A stretch of 64,000 nt of DNA from Thermococcus piezophilus (GCF_001647085.1 NZ_CP015520.1:868001-932000); one strand, 5' to 3'. Numbered from the stretch's first letter, positions 9,023 to 19,311 are shown. Program-made: numbers and translations. The notes: a model not told the origin generated them from the letters alone.

Positions 9023-9925
9023 TCAGACAAGATTGTACCTCTGGAGGAGCAGCAGCTCGTCCAGCGTTAGCTTCTCGCCACGCTTGAACTTCTCGAGGGC
9101 CTCCACTGCCTTCTCAAAGCTGGCGTCTTTCTTGGAGCGCATCCTTGCCACGAGCCTGTAGGCGATCAGCTCCTTGTGCTTCTCATCGTACTCCCTTATC
9201 TTCCTCTCGATCTCACGGAGCTGCTTCCTGACCTCGCGGATCTTCTCGCGGAGCTCGACGACCTTCTGGTGGTACTCGTCGGCCTCCTTCTTGACCTCGT
9301 CGGCCTGGTTGAAGGACTTTATCATCTGCTCGTGGAACTGCTGGCTCTGGTTGGCGAGCTTCTGTATCTCCATGCTGATGGCCCTCCTGGCCTTCTTGAG
9401 CTGGTCGACCTTCTTCCTGGTCTCGACGAGCTTGTTGTGGAACCTCTCGGCCTGCTGGATTATCTCGAGCTCGGTTGCGAGAACCTGAATCTGGTCGACT
9501 ATCTGTTTCTCGCGCTCGGGCGTTATGTTTGGGTTGGTCTGGAGCTCCCACTCGAGCTTCTCTATGCGCTCCTGTATCTTCTCGGGCGGCATCTTGAGCC
9601 TTCTGAGCTGGTTGTACTCGTCCCTCTTCGTCCTGTACTCAAGTATCTCCTGGTAGAGCAGGTCGAGCTTGGCGTTGATCTCTTCGCGGTTCTTCTTTAG
9701 CTCCTGAATCTGCTGGTTGATTTCATCCCTCTTGGCTTTATACTCCCTGCCTTTCTGGCGGAGCTGTTTTACCTCATTGTTCTTTTCGTCCCTCTTTGTT
9801 ATCCAGATTTGAAGCTCCTTTTCGAGCTCATCAAGTTTGGCGCGAATCTCATTTCTCTCCTTCTCGAGCGCCTCAATCTCCCTCTTGATCCTCTTAATTT
9901 CTTCTGGGTCTACTTTCATTTGCAT
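9023..9925 (-). CDS. COG1340-type coiled-coil protein
   Basis: A 300-residue protein that is almost entirely charged heptad-like coiled coil (IKREIEALEKERNEIRAKLD and similar along the chain), with a short non-coiled C-terminus (GEKLTLDELLLLQRYNLV). It resembles the archaeal family COG1340, function unknown. The start is ATG 9925 or ATG 9919; the ribosome binding site does not decide between them. It sits directly upstream of arcS in the same orientation. Confidence 0.75.
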   Translation of the reverse strand: MQMKVDPEEIKRIKREIEALEKERNEIRAKLDELEKELQIWITKRDEKNNEVKQLRQKGREYKAKRDEINQQIQELKKNREEINAKLDLLYQEILEYRTKRDEYNQLRRLKMPPEKIQERIEKLEWELQTNPNITPEREKQIVDQIQVLATELEIIQQAERFHNKLVETRKKVDQLKKARRAISMEIQKLANQSQQFHEQMIKSFNQADEVKKEADEYHQKVVELREKIREVRKQLREIERKIREYDEKHKELIAYRLVARMRSKKDASFEKAVEALEKFKRGEKLTLDELLLLQRYNLV

Positions 9926-10070
9926 CTCTCTTCCCCTTCCCTATTTTTAGAATAGCCCGTGAGCTTCCTCCAAACATCTGGTAGGTGAACGGCGAGAGTA
10001 ATTAAAAACTTTTTGGCTGAAAATTTTGAGCTGGTTTAGAAATAAATGAAAGTAAACGAAAATTAGGCCT

Positions 10071-10913
10071 TCAAGGGTTTTCTCCCTTTGAGGTGTATGG
10101 CATGAACTCAACCGTGCCTCTCTGTTTCATTGGCTGCTTGTAGAGCTCCATAAGAGCATAGACTTCCTCAGGAACGTTAGTCTCGACGTGGAGGCCCAGC
10201 TCCTTGGCGGTTTCGTAGGTTATCGGATAGTCGTGCGTCCAGCGTCCCTCCGTAAGTATCTGCGCCAGCTCCCTGGCCTTCTCTTCTCCATACCTGTCCT
10301 TCAGAAGATCGTAAACGAGGTCTCGTACCTGTTTTATGGCCTTCTCGGCGACGTCCGCCAGGATTAATGTCTGGTCGTCGACCTTGTCGACGCCCTTCTT
10401 CTCGACGGCCCTCACTATGCTCGGTCCTGGGTATTGGCCAAGCTGCGGGTCAACCGGTCCAAGAACCGCGTGCGGATCCATTATTATCTTGTCAGCTGCT
10501 AGCGCTATCAGTGTTCCGCCGCTCATCGCGTAGTGGGGCACTATAACCCTCGTCTCGGCAGGGTGGTCCTTAAGCGCTCTTGCTATCTGGGTTGCCGCCA
10601 GCACTAGGCCGCCGGGCGTGTGGATTATTAGATCTATAGGCTTGTCCTTAGGGGCCATCCTTATGGCTCTGAGTATTTCCTCGCTGTCCTCGATGCTGAT
10701 GAACTTGTAGAATGGTATGCCGAAGAGGCCGACGCTTTCCTGGCGGTGTATCAGCGTTATAACCGTTGAACCTCTCTTCTTTGAGAGTCTCTGCAGTATC
10801 CTCGCCCGTGCCATCTGTAAGCCTCTGTATTGCATCTGGGGCCAGAGGAGCAGGTAGAGGAAGAACAGCCACCACAGGAGTGAACCGAAGAGCCCAGTAG
10901 TAGTGTCGTTCAT
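10071..10913 (-). CDS. Clp-fold membrane serine protease (SDH family)
   Basis: A 280-residue protein. One N-terminal membrane helix (SLLWWLFFLYLLLW) is followed by a ClpP-like domain of the SDH proteinase type (PF01972). The oxyanion strand is IDLIIHTPGG, the likely nucleophile Ser is in HYAMSGGTLIALAA, and DPHAVLGPVDPQLG follows as in the family. The start has GGTGAGAAC upstream. It probably degrades or processes membrane proteins with the active site on one membrane face. Its gene stands alone, with about 145 bases of spacer downstream before the coiled-coil gene start. Confidence 0.85.
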   Translation of the reverse strand: MNDTTTGLFGSLLWWLFFLYLLLWPQMQYRGLQMARARILQRLSKKRGSTVITLIHRQESVGLFGIPFYKFISIEDSEEILRAIRMAPKDKPIDLIIHTPGGLVLAATQIARALKDHPAETRVIVPHYAMSGGTLIALAADKIIMDPHAVLGPVDPQLGQYPGPSIVRAVEKKGVDKVDDQTLILADVAEKAIKQVRDLVYDLLKDRYGEEKARELAQILTEGRWTHDYPITYETAKELGLHVETNVPEEVYALMELYKQPMKQRGTVEFMPYTSKGENP

Positions 10914-10961
10914 GTTCTCACCAAATGAAGAAGGAGAATGAGGATATTTATAGGCTTTGGT

Positions 10962-11909
10962 TCAGCCCTTTATGACCTGAGTTCCGGTATTGCCTTCGAG
11001 CGCTTCCACAGCCTTATCCAGCGCGGCTATAATGGCCCTCTCGCCGCCCCACTCGACGAAGCGTATAGCGGCGAGAACCTTTGGCCCCATGCTGCCCTTC
11101 TTGAAGTGGCCCTCCTCATAGTAGCGCCTGAGCTCTTCGACGGTAACTTTTCCAAGCCACCTCTCGTCGGGTTTGCCGTAGTTTATAGCGGCTCCGTTCA
11201 CGTCGGTTAGAATCATGAAGATGTCGGCGTTTACCTCTTCTGCGAGCTTCTCTCCGGCAAGGTCTTTGTCTATGACGGCCTCAACTCCCTTGAGAACTCC
11301 ATCCTCCTCGATAACGGGAACGCCACCGCCGCCGCTGGCTATGACTATGAATCCCTTCGCCACTAGATTCTGAATCACAGGGGTCTCGACGTGACCTATT
11401 GGATCCGGACTCGGCACAACGCGCCTCCAGCCCCTGCCGGCGTCCTCAACGACCACCCAACCCTTCTCTTTGGCGAGCCTTTTCGCAGTTTCTTCATCAT
11501 AAAACGGGCCAACAGGCTTGCTCGGGTTCTGGAAAGCCGGATCGTTCTTGTCAACGAGAGTCTGTGTCACTATAGTCGCGACGGGCCTCTCAACGCCCCT
11601 CCTCTTCAGCTCGTTTCTTATCGCCTGCTGGATCATGTATCCTATTTGTCCCTGGGTCATCGCTCCGGCAACGTCCATGGGCTGGGCGGGAATTCCGTGA
11701 ACGCTTTGACCGGCGTCCATGTGAAGGAGGAGCGCTCCAACCTGGGGGCCGTTTCCGTGGGTGATTACAACTTCATAATCGCCATCGAGGATTATATCAA
11801 CGATTTGCTTTGCGGTCTTCATGACGTTCGTCATCTGCTCCTCATAAGTACCCTTCTGGCCGCGCTGAAGGATAGCATTCCCGCCAAGGGCTATTACAAC
11901 TCTCCTCAT
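10962..11909 (-). CDS. arcC: Carbamate kinase
   Basis: A 315-residue amino-acid kinase fold enzyme. Motifs seen are [17 protein letters not shown] at the N-terminus, [32 protein letters not shown] and [10 protein letters not shown]. It interconverts carbamoyl phosphate plus ADP with carbamate plus ATP. Thermococcales carbamate kinases can act as carbamoyl phosphate synthetases. ATG 11909 is chosen because GGAGGTGAGGGT lies just upstream; the in-frame ATG at 11927 precedes that site. Confidence 0.92.
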   Translation of the reverse strand: MRRVVIALGGNAILQRGQKGTYEEQMTNVMKTAKQIVDIILDGDYEVVITHGNGPQVGALLLHMDAGQSVHGIPAQPMDVAGAMTQGQIGYMIQQAIRNELKRRGVERPVATIVTQTLVDKNDPAFQNPSKPVGPFYDEETAKRLAKEKGWVVVEDAGRGWRRVVPSPDPIGHVETPVIQNLVAKGFIVIASGGGGVPVIEEDGVLKGVEAVIDKDLAGEKLAEEVNADIFMILTDVNGAAINYGKPDERWLGKVTVEELRRYYEEGHFKKGSMGPKVLAAIRFVEWGGERAIIAALDKAVEALEGNTGTQVIKG

Positions 11910-12028
11910 ACCCTCACCTCCATTCATAACTTTGTCTCAAGGAATAAAAGCGTTCCTTAGTCTTCAGCCTTGTGCATTAGAAAAAGCTTCGGAACTTTCC
12001 AGAAAAGGTTTACAAAATGAAAGAAAGC

Positions 12029-13291
12029 TCACAGATACCACTCGGAGAAGCTTCCAAGGCCGAGCTTCTCAAGCGTCCTCATGACACCAAGGGCTATTCC
12101 TTCGACCTCTATTCCGCCAGAGAGCTTGTAGGCGTCGCCGACGACGTAAACATCTCTTATCGGGAAATCCTCGACGAGCTGGCCGCTCGCGACCCTGTTC
12201 ACGGGGTTTCTGTCGAGATAGGTCTGAATCAGCAGAATCTCCCCCTCATTATCAAGGTCGGGGAAGATTCGGTAGATGTCCTCGATGCCCTTCTTCTGCT
12301 CGGCCTTGACGTTTCTGCTCTGCAGAGCGTGGTGGAGCATTATCAGGGTGTATCCCTCTTTAGCGAGCTCAGGGCTTATCGAGCTCGGCTCGTTGTAGCC
12401 GTTTATCTTCTCTGTGTCGAGGGTAAAGACGACAGTGTTTCCAATCCTGGTCTCTCCCTTCAAAGCGACGTTGTACTTTATTCCCTCGCTGGGCTTTAAT
12501 TCATCGACACGCTTGAGGTAGTCCCTATCGAAGGCATCTCTGCCGATGAGGCTTACCGTCTCCTTTACCCCGACGTTGGAGATGAGCACGTCGTAGGTAA
12601 GCTCTTCGTTGTCGGCGGTGATTACCTTCTTTCCTTCAACGTCAACCTCGACCGCCTTCTTCTTTGTGAGTATCCTTCCGCCGTTCATGCGGATTATCAC
12701 GGAGAGGGCCTCAGGCATTGACTTACAGCCGCCCTTGACTAAACCAGGCCCGTCCCATCTCAAAGCGGCCTTTATCTCCCTGGCAAGCTCTATCGCTGGA
12801 ACGTCCAGAACGCTGTCGGCCCAGCCGAGGAAGCTTTTGATGAAGGGGTCAACGAACTCATTGTCGCCTATCCTCTCGCGTATCCACTCGCGGCCGCTCA
12901 TCTCGGCTTCTTCTCCCTGGGGCAGCTTTCCGCGCTTTATGTCGGCCATGAGCTTCAAAGCCCGGGCCTTTTCCATGAAGCTCAGATACTTCCAGCCCTC
13001 ACGGTAGTGAAAGGTCTTTCCTTCATAGAAAATCATGCCCTTGGGATTGGAGTTCACGATTTGAACATCTGCACCGAGGAGCTTGAGGAGGTAAGCCAAA
13101 GGCCCATCCTTGCCGTGGGGTATCATGTGGAACGCTCCGGTTGAGAGACCGAAGCCTTTGTAGTTTAAGTTTGTGCATCTTCCCCCGATGTAGGGTGCTT
13201 TTTCGAGAACAGTAACTTCGTAGCCGTTTTTAGCCAGGAATGATGCGGTTAGCAGTCCTCCGATTCCAGAGCCTACAACCACTGCCCTCAT
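12029..13291 (-). CDS. FAD-dependent oxidoreductase, phytoene desaturase-like
   Basis: A 420-residue flavoprotein. The dinucleotide-binding motif VVGSGIGGLLTASFLAKNG is at residues 4-22, followed by VTVLEKAPYIGGRC. The C-terminal FAD motif is VYVVGDAYKLSGGIEVEG near residue 385. The architecture is that of the phytoene desaturase/amine oxidase superfamily (COG1233). A geranylgeranyl-lipid or carotenoid substrate cannot be assigned from sequence alone. The start follows GGTGGGATAG. Monocistronic. Confidence 0.8.
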   Translation of the reverse strand: MRAVVVGSGIGGLLTASFLAKNGYEVTVLEKAPYIGGRCTNLNYKGFGLSTGAFHMIPHGKDGPLAYLLKLLGADVQIVNSNPKGMIFYEGKTFHYREGWKYLSFMEKARALKLMADIKRGKLPQGEEAEMSGREWIRERIGDNEFVDPFIKSFLGWADSVLDVPAIELAREIKAALRWDGPGLVKGGCKSMPEALSVIIRMNGGRILTKKKAVEVDVEGKKVITADNEELTYDVLISNVGVKETVSLIGRDAFDRDYLKRVDELKPSEGIKYNVALKGETRIGNTVVFTLDTEKINGYNEPSSISPELAKEGYTLIMLHHALQSRNVKAEQKKGIEDIYRIFPDLDNEGEILLIQTYLDRNPVNRVASGQLVEDFPIRDVYVVGDAYKLSGGIEVEGIALGVMRTLEKLGLGSFSEWYL

Positions 13292-13458
13292 TCTATCCCA
13301 CCTGAAAAGCTGAGGGAGAGGGAGAATATAAGGGTTTAGCTATTGCATGACTATGCAACTCCTTTACTCTGCTTTCTTTTCGTTCATTCTAATCGTAAAA
13401 CTTAACTCTAAAAAAATTTATACTCAAAAAAATAAAGATAAATTACTTATAGTAAAAG

Positions 13459-13484
13459 AAAAAATTTATAAAGACAAGTTGTCT
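13459..13484 (+). promoter_or_regulatory. Promoter and palindrome upstream of a decayed secreted gene
   Basis: The TATA box aaaaaatttataaag lies at about 13460-13474 in a very AT-rich stretch. Directly after it is the 13-base perfect palindrome AGACAAGTTGTCT (13472-13484), placed where a repressor would block transcription. The gene starts at TTG 13521. Confidence 0.45.
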
Positions 13485-13520
13485 AGATAGTAATGCAAAA
13501 ACTTATAGGAGGTGAGCAAC

Positions 13521-14369
13521 TTGCGACGGAAGCCATTGCTAGCAGTCCTAATTGGACTGCTGATGGTTGGAACCTTAGGAAGGGCAGTATACGCAGAGCA
13601 GTATCCGGCGCCAGAGGCTTCAGAAAAGATTAGTACCAACGAGAAAATTACGGTTGATGGAGTGAATGTTCCACTGAGAAAGATGAGCAACGGAATGATA
13701 ATTATAGGGCAAACTTCGGAAGTGGGTAGGGTGATATATTAGAAAAAGTCAATCAACTGATGGTAAAGCGCGTTTTGAACAAATGGGATGACGTGACAAC
13801 AGAGAGTAACTATGGAAATGTCATAACTAACTCTGACTATAATTACAGGGTTACAACTCTTAAACTAAACGATAACAAGAAAATAAAACTATCGATAGGT
13901 GCAGCACTCTCTGCTAGATTTAGAATAGACTATTACGATCCAGTGGAAACTGTAGACTTTAGCGTGTATCACTATGCCCATAGTACAGCAATTATGGAAT
14001 ATCCACCTTACCTAACCTACCAATACAACTGTAAGAGCATCAAGTTGATCAACAAATTATCGTTCTACGGAGAAACATACACTGACGGTTGGAGCATAGG
14101 GGTTACTATATAGCTTCCACCGAGACTATCGATTCAAGTGTCCGGCGGTAGTTCATGGGTTTCAATAGATGGTTCTTTTGGAGAAGACAGTGTCAGTAAT
14201 TACGACTCAATATTCCATCCATACGACGGGACACTAACTGTTTATGATTATTTCAAGTGCGGATGTATAGGGTGAGCTCTAAGCCTATAGCAACATTTGG
14301 GTCAAAAAGGGTGTATTTAGAAGTCTCGATACGAGTACATCCGTGGCAGTAGACTCCTCTGCGTTTTGA
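13521..14369 (+). pseudogene. Secreted protein, multiply broken
   Basis: TTG 13521 follows GGAGGTG with a six-base spacer and opens a signal peptide (RRKPLLAVLIGLLMVGTLG). The frame shifts in a GGG run near 13728. It then runs to an in-frame TAG at 14111-14113, continues open (SIQVSGGSSWVSIDGSFG) to 14275, shifts again (KPIATFGSKRVYLEV), shifts once more near 14352, and ends at 14369. The repaired product would be about 280 residues, secreted, rich in Tyr/Ser/Asn. No family is recognised. With three shifts plus a stop, true decay is more likely than error. Confidence 0.65.
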
Positions 14370-14378
14370 GGTGAGACA

Positions 14379-15920
14379 ATGAGAAAAAAATTCTCTCCTC
14401 TCTCTTGATTTTATTGAGCGTCGCGGCTATTGTGGCCTTAACAAAAGTCCCCCACACTGAAAAACCGACCGCTCAGGGAGTGATAAGCCCCTCCTGGGGG
14501 AACTGGACGGTAAGACGCCTTGAACTTGCCCAGGATCTGGTTACGGGCGGCTGGGACAGTGACGTGTCTTTTACGATACTCCCCACCCTATATGCGAAGT
14601 ACCACGGGGTTCTGACGTTGGCTCTACTGAACCTGAGCCCTGCACATCCCCAGAAAACCCGGGAATTTTTGAAGGACTACGAGGGGGAGTTCTACAACAG
14701 GCAGGATTATTTTTCCGTTGTTGATGTCTATTACCTGTTAACGCTCCTCAAGGAGTTTAATTTGAGTCTGGGAAGCAGGGAAACCATTGAAAACTTCATC
14801 CTTGAAGATATGAAGAAGTCAAACGAGACTTTCTTGCATGCAAAAAGCCTTATTTTACTGAACTCCCCCCTTGCGAAGAACGTTTCCATGTCCCTCTGGC
14901 TCTCCCTGAAGCCGGAGCACTCCTTAAATTTTGTGTGGAACTTTCTTCAGCTCAGGGAGCTTCTCGTGATGTCCGGCTATTCCCCTGCGGAGATACCAAA
15001 TTACACCAGAATGTATGAGCTGGCGAGAACAGTGTTTGATGATGCATCCCGTGAGGTAAATAACCTTGGCTTTTATGATCTTCACACTCTTGCGCGCTTT
15101 ATGAAGGAAGAAAACATCAAAAACGAGACACTCAGGAGAGAAATATTGGCCGATATTTCCAAATACAAGTGCTCAGATGGTTCGTACTCCGATACGAATG
15201 GGGCCAAAAGAGGGTACATCGACACTACCCACTGGGCAGTCTGAACTATACAGTGCCAAGAGAGGAGAAAGTCAAGGACTACCTGCTCTCAGAGCTTTCA
15301 GACGAAGACAAACCGAGTGCAATATGGGCAGAGTACAGGGCCTTAAGGGTATTGGGTATCCCCAATGAGAATCTTAAGAAGATTGTAAAGCCCCGCTTGC
15401 AGAACTTCATCACCAACCTGAATCTGTCCGCTGTTTATCACAACCACTATCTCCTCAAGGATGTATACTATCTGCTTGTAATGAGTAGGGAACTGGGCAT
15501 TGAAATCGACGAATCATGGAAAGAAACTGTAACCTCCTTCGTTTTGGACTTGAGGGATGATGGTGCATTTGGCAGCAAAATATCCAAAATAAAAATTGTT
15601 AGGCTCGAAACAACGCTTTACTCAGTTTTAATCCTCAACGAGCTTGGGTACGGTTACAGGGATGGAAAGACAGTGAAGTTTATTGAATCCAACAGAAACG
15701 GCGCCTTGTGGTGGTCTCTGCCAATAACTAGATACGCGCTGCTGGCTCTAAATTCATGTGGGGCCAAAGTTGAAGGCAAAGAAGAGATAGTAAAGGCCCT
15801 TGAGCGGAGAAAGTGTCCCTACGGTTTTTTTCTTACGCTCCCTACGAGAATCCCAAGCAGGGGGATCCGATAGCAACGTTTTTAGCGCTCGATATCCTTA
15901 GGCTTCTCGGTTATAGTTAG
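14379..15920 (+). pseudogene. Secreted alpha-toroid-like protein with three frameshifts
   Basis: ATG 14379 follows GAGGTGAG. The signal peptide is broken by an A7 run near 14385-14390; the corrected reading is MRKKILSSLLILLSVAAIVAL. A second shift lies near 15240 and a third in a T7 run near 15830, after which SYAPYENPKQGDPIATFLAL leads to TAG at 15918-15920. Repeated segments of the type DDGAFGSK, LETTLYSVLILNELG and ALLALNSCG resemble the helical repeats of prenyltransferase/squalene-cyclase toroids. That assignment is tentative. It directly follows the previous decayed secreted gene. Confidence 0.6.
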
Positions 15921-16022
15921 CCACCCACGTTTTTGTTTTTCCAACATTTTTGGATTTAAACCTGTTTACAGGGATAGAAAGCTGACAATCGTCTTTCTTC
16001 ACAAATAGATGAAAATGAAAGG

Positions 16023-17984
16023 TCAGAGCCTCCAATCGACTCCAAGCATCTCGCTGTACGCATTGAGCACTTTTTCAAGGTATTCCTTCGCCGTGCCAAC
16101 CTTGTCTATCTTAAACTTTTCCGTCCACTTTTCGTTGCCGAACTCCTCGCTGCCGGCAGCGACTAGGTCAATGACGCGCATGCTGTCCCAGAATACTGGA
16201 ATATATCCAGATTTCTTCGCGAACTTAATGAGGCGCTTTATCTGCTTCTTCGCGTGCTCCTCCATGTCGACGTTCTCTCCGTAGGCGTCCATGAAGAGTG
16301 CCTTGAGGACGGGCTTCATCCAGCCGCGGTGGAAGCGGCACCAGCCGACGTTGTCGTACCAGAACTCCCAGAGTGCGCTTGCTATTATCCTGCTCGCCAG
16401 CTCCTCCGGCTCAAGGAAGACGCCGAACTGGTAGAATGTCCAGTATCTTCCCTGAATCGGCAGCGGGATGTAGTTACCTATGGCCCAGTACATCGTCGGC
16501 GTCATCTCACCGTCCTCGCCGAGCGGGACGAACACGCCGTAGTCCCTGAAGCTCTCGCCGTACTTAAGCCTGTCCTTGAACTTCTCGTCGAGTATCTTGC
16601 TTGCCTTTCTCTTGCCGAAGCCAATTATTCTTGCTATCTCGTTCTCAGCAAAGGCAACGCGGTGCGCTAACTCGGCCACGAGCTTAGCATTGACCTCACT
16701 CGCCTTGACCGGGCGTTCAAGGAGGGCCTCCTTGGTGAACTCTGGTTTTCCGCTCACACCGACCTCCTCTGGCTTGAGCAGGTCGCGGTGAACCAGTTCA
16801 AGGACCCACGCTGCCGTTCCGCCGAACTCAATCGCGTCGAAGCCCATGGCGTCAACCGCATGAACGCTTATGTCGCTTGCTTTCAGGCTTATGCTTCCGC
16901 TGAGCGGGCCGTTGGCTTCATAGGGCTCGTATTCAACGTGGTGGCCGCGGCGGTGCTTCTTACAGACGACGGGACACGGCTCGCCGCAGGTCGTCCAGTT
17001 CTTGGTTTCGATGGCTTCCTTATTGAAGGGCTCCCAGTAATGCTTTATTATGCTCTCGTGGATCCTTATGCGCTCCTCCTTTGGGATGTACGGCATCTGC
17101 CAGTTGAGTATCGGGACGAAGTCGCCCTCTGCCGGATAGTTGCCGCCGAAGGTTCCGCCAGTGTTGAGCTTCGGGTTAAAGCGGTACTTCGTTGTTTTCT
17201 CGCTGATAATCTCGTTGTAGGACTTCTTGTGGACGCCCTCAACGATGGTCTTGGCGGTCTTGAAGTTGGAGATGTCTTCTTCTGGGAAGGCCTTCTTCTT
17301 TGGCTTTCCTCCAAAGATTATGCCGACCACGTTGTGTGCCCTGAGGAGAACGCTTCCGGAACCACCGCGGGCGGCCCAGTCCTCGCTTCCAACTAGCCTC
17401 TTACCGTTCCTCAATGCCTGAGAGAATATTGCGCCGTAGTTGGTGTTCAGCGCGGCCGGGCCAACGACGGCTATTCTGTACTCTATACCCTGAACCTTCT
17501 CGCCGACGATGTCTATTAGGTACTGCGTAAGGGCATAGACACCCTCTTCGTCCTTGTAGCCGCGCCAGATCTCGATGACCTTCTCAGCATCAATCTCGTG
17601 AAGCTTGACTTTGACGTTTTTGCCGTCGTTGTAGAGGAGTACCACGACGGGCTTCTCTGCTTTGCCTTCGAAGGTGACGAAGTCAATCCCGACGTTCTTG
17701 AAGGCGTAGGCCGCTCCACCCATGGCCGAGGGGAAGAGCGTTCCATAGAGCGGTGAGCGGAAGAAGAACATCAGCCTGTGAGCTCCGGGAAGTGTCGAGC
17801 CCGCAAAGGGTCCCATCCCCATAACGACAACATTTTCTGGATCATATGGTTTGAGTTCATAAGTTTTAAGGCTCTCGTGGAGCTCGATTCCATAGTCGAT
17901 GATTCCATAGATTCCTTCCTTTTCTAGCTCCTCGCTCTCAACTTTATTTTCACTTAGGTTGAGCTTGAGGACAGTGAACTTCAT
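16023..17984 (-). CDS. gor: Glyceraldehyde-3-phosphate:ferredoxin oxidoreductase (GAPOR)
   Basis: A 653-residue tungsten-pterin enzyme of the AOR superfamily, the same length as Pyrococcus furiosus GAPOR and close to it in sequence by recall (MKFTVLKL start, PFAGSTLPG, RSPLYGTLFPSAMGG). It oxidises glyceraldehyde-3-phosphate to 3-phosphoglycerate with ferredoxin in the modified Embden-Meyerhof pathway. Candidate iron-sulfur Cys ligands are in TTCGEPCPVVCKK, with a later Cys in NVGWCRFHRG. ATG 17984 is preceded by GGGGTGAG; an upstream in-frame start at 18029 lies within the promoter. FBPase is next upstream, same strand, with its own promoter. Confidence 0.93.
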   Translation of the reverse strand: MKFTVLKLNLSENKVESEELEKEGIYGIIDYGIELHESLKTYELKPYDPENVVVMGMGPFAGSTLPGAHRLMFFFRSPLYGTLFPSAMGGAAYAFKNVGIDFVTFEGKAEKPVVVLLYNDGKNVKVKLHEIDAEKVIEIWRGYKDEEGVYALTQYLIDIVGEKVQGIEYRIAVVGPAALNTNYGAIFSQALRNGKRLVGSEDWAARGGSGSVLLRAHNVVGIIFGGKPKKKAFPEEDISNFKTAKTIVEGVHKKSYNEIISEKTTKYRFNPKLNTGGTFGGNYPAEGDFVPILNWQMPYIPKEERIRIHESIIKHYWEPFNKEAIETKNWTTCGEPCPVVCKKHRRGHHVEYEPYEANGPLSGSISLKASDISVHAVDAMGFDAIEFGGTAAWVLELVHRDLLKPEEVGVSGKPEFTKEALLERPVKASEVNAKLVAELAHRVAFAENEIARIIGFGKRKASKILDEKFKDRLKYGESFRDYGVFVPLGEDGEMTPTMYWAIGNYIPLPIQGRYWTFYQFGVFLEPEELASRIIASALWEFWYDNVGWCRFHRGWMKPVLKALFMDAYGENVDMEEHAKKQIKRLIKFAKKSGYIPVFWDSMRVIDLVAAGSEEFGNEKWTEKFKIDKVGTAKEYLEKVLNAYSEMLGVDWRL

Positions 17985-17999
17985 GGTCTCACCCCTTTG

Positions 18000-18016
18000 T
18001 ATCACTTCGAGTGTTG
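18000..18016 (-). promoter_or_regulatory. TGM-like Tgr operator downstream of the GAPOR TATA box
   Basis: On the minus strand the sequence reads CAACAC-TCGAA-GTGATA, matching 10 of 12 positions of the Thermococcales Glycolytic Motif TATCAC-N5-GTGATA. It lies between the TATA box at 18031-18040 and the ATG at 17984, the position from which Tgr is known to repress glycolytic genes when sugar is absent. Confidence 0.6.
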
Positions 18017-18030
18017 ATATCGGAATCAAG

Positions 18031-18042
18031 AATATTTAAGGC
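18031..18042 (-). promoter_or_regulatory. TATA box of GAPOR
   Basis: Minus strand gccttaaatatt, with the A/T core at 18031-18040, about 50 bases upstream of ATG 17984. It places the transcript start near 18008, inside the TGM-like site. Confidence 0.55.
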
Positions 18043-18150
18043 TTCCGGCGAGCCTATGTAAGGATTAGGTCGTTGGGATATTAAAAGTTGTGTGTCTACA
18101 TAAGTTAGGAGGAGAAACTGAGAATAGAACACGAGAAAGGAGAAAGGAAA

Positions 18151-19278
18151 TCACTCTATGTCCTCAAAGCGCTCTTCCAGCTTCTTGAGGACGCCCGGAA
18201 GTGTAGTGTACTCCATGTCCTCGAGAGGCAGCCTGTGAGGCTCGAAGGGTCCGTGCCTGCGCATGTACTCGGTTATCTCAAGGGCCTTTTGCCTGGCGTA
18301 GTCGAAGGCTGGGTCGTCGAAGAGGTCAACTGGGCCGACGAGCTTTCCTTCTGGGCTTATCTGCCAGCCGAGGGCAACGACCCTCGGTGGACCGTCGAAC
18401 CTCGTGGGGTTGGCGTAGTGCATCGGAACGGGCATTATAGGGCCGTTGTGGCTTCCGCGCATCCAGCCGCTGACGAGGTGCGGGAAGGCGAAGGGCTCGA
18501 GGACTTCTCCAAGGGCCGGGAGGCCGCTCTGGGCCCTAACAATGGCAACTGGGTCATCCTTGCCGACGTACTCGCCGGCTATCTCGTAGAGCTTCTCCGT
18601 GCTGATAACGGCTACCGGTTCATCCTTGCTTATCTTGTGGCCCTCCTTCGGGAAGACGCGCTTTATCACGTAGCGGCTCTTGGCGCCGATAAGAGCTAAG
18701 AGGTCGTAGACTTCCTCTGGGGTGTTGAGTATAACGCGCTTGTGCTTGAGTATATCCCAGACTTCAAACCTGAAGCCAATGTGCATGCTGGGGTCTATGA
18801 CCAGTCCGGCGGTATTGAATGGATCCGCAAACATCCTGAATATCGGCAGGTTGAAGGCTCCAGGTTCGGTCTTGTCCATGTGGAAGGTAACTATCGGCTC
18901 GCTCTTCCTCAGGGTTATCTCCATCTCGGCAATGCCAGGACCCATACCGCGAATGTTGCCGCTGAAGGCGTCCTTGAGAAGGTCCTGGCCGGCTCCGTAG
19001 AGGCCAAGCTCTTTGGCGACCTTGGTGGCCTCCTCGAAGGCCTTCCAGGCCATACCGTGAACATCTGGGCTGTCAACGCCCTTCTTGTGGGTCATGATGA
19101 GCTGGAGGTCATCACCTGCATAGGCTACGTAGAAGTCAATTATGGTGCCTTCTTCCTTGGCCTTAGCCAGAGCCTCTTCAGCCGTCTCGATGAGCTGAGG
19201 GTGAACCCTCGAATGCCCGGGCCAGCCACCTATGTCTGCCTTGATGACGCTGATGGTTATCTTTTCTCCAATGGCCAT
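18151..19278 (-). CDS. fbp: Fructose-1,6-bisphosphatase, class V (FBP aldolase/phosphatase family)
   Basis: A 375-residue enzyme, identical in length to the T. kodakarensis FBPase. Typical features are the N-terminal IGEKITISVIKADIGGWPGH, in which the Asp and His bind metal, VAYAGDDLQLIM with an acidic metal site, and WMRGSHNGPIMPVPM. It dephosphorylates fructose-1,6-bisphosphate in gluconeogenesis. ATG 19278 is chosen for the GAGGTGATTGCT upstream. The gene has its own promoter with an upstream TGM (19328-19344). It neighbours GAPOR, the opposing glycolytic enzyme. Confidence 0.94.
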   Translation of the reverse strand: MAIGEKITISVIKADIGGWPGHSRVHPQLIETAEEALAKAKEEGTIIDFYVAYAGDDLQLIMTHKKGVDSPDVHGMAWKAFEEATKVAKELGLYGAGQDLLKDAFSGNIRGMGPGIAEMEITLRKSEPIVTFHMDKTEPGAFNLPIFRMFADPFNTAGLVIDPSMHIGFRFEVWDILKHKRVILNTPEEVYDLLALIGAKSRYVIKRVFPKEGHKISKDEPVAVISTEKLYEIAGEYVGKDDPVAIVRAQSGLPALGEVLEPFAFPHLVSGWMRGSHNGPIMPVPMHYANPTRFDGPPRVVALGWQISPEGKLVGPVDLFDDPAFDYARQKALEITEYMRRHGPFEPHRLPLEDMEYTTLPGVLKKLEERFEDIE

Positions 19279-19311
19279 AGCAATCACCTCGGTATCTCTA
19301 ATCACTTTTAT

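Noticed and set aside
9174-9700. Long leucine-rich and serine-rich open frames opposite the coiled-coil gene.
   Set aside because: They are antisense shadows of a Glu/Lys-rich repeat-like gene and have no ribosome binding site.
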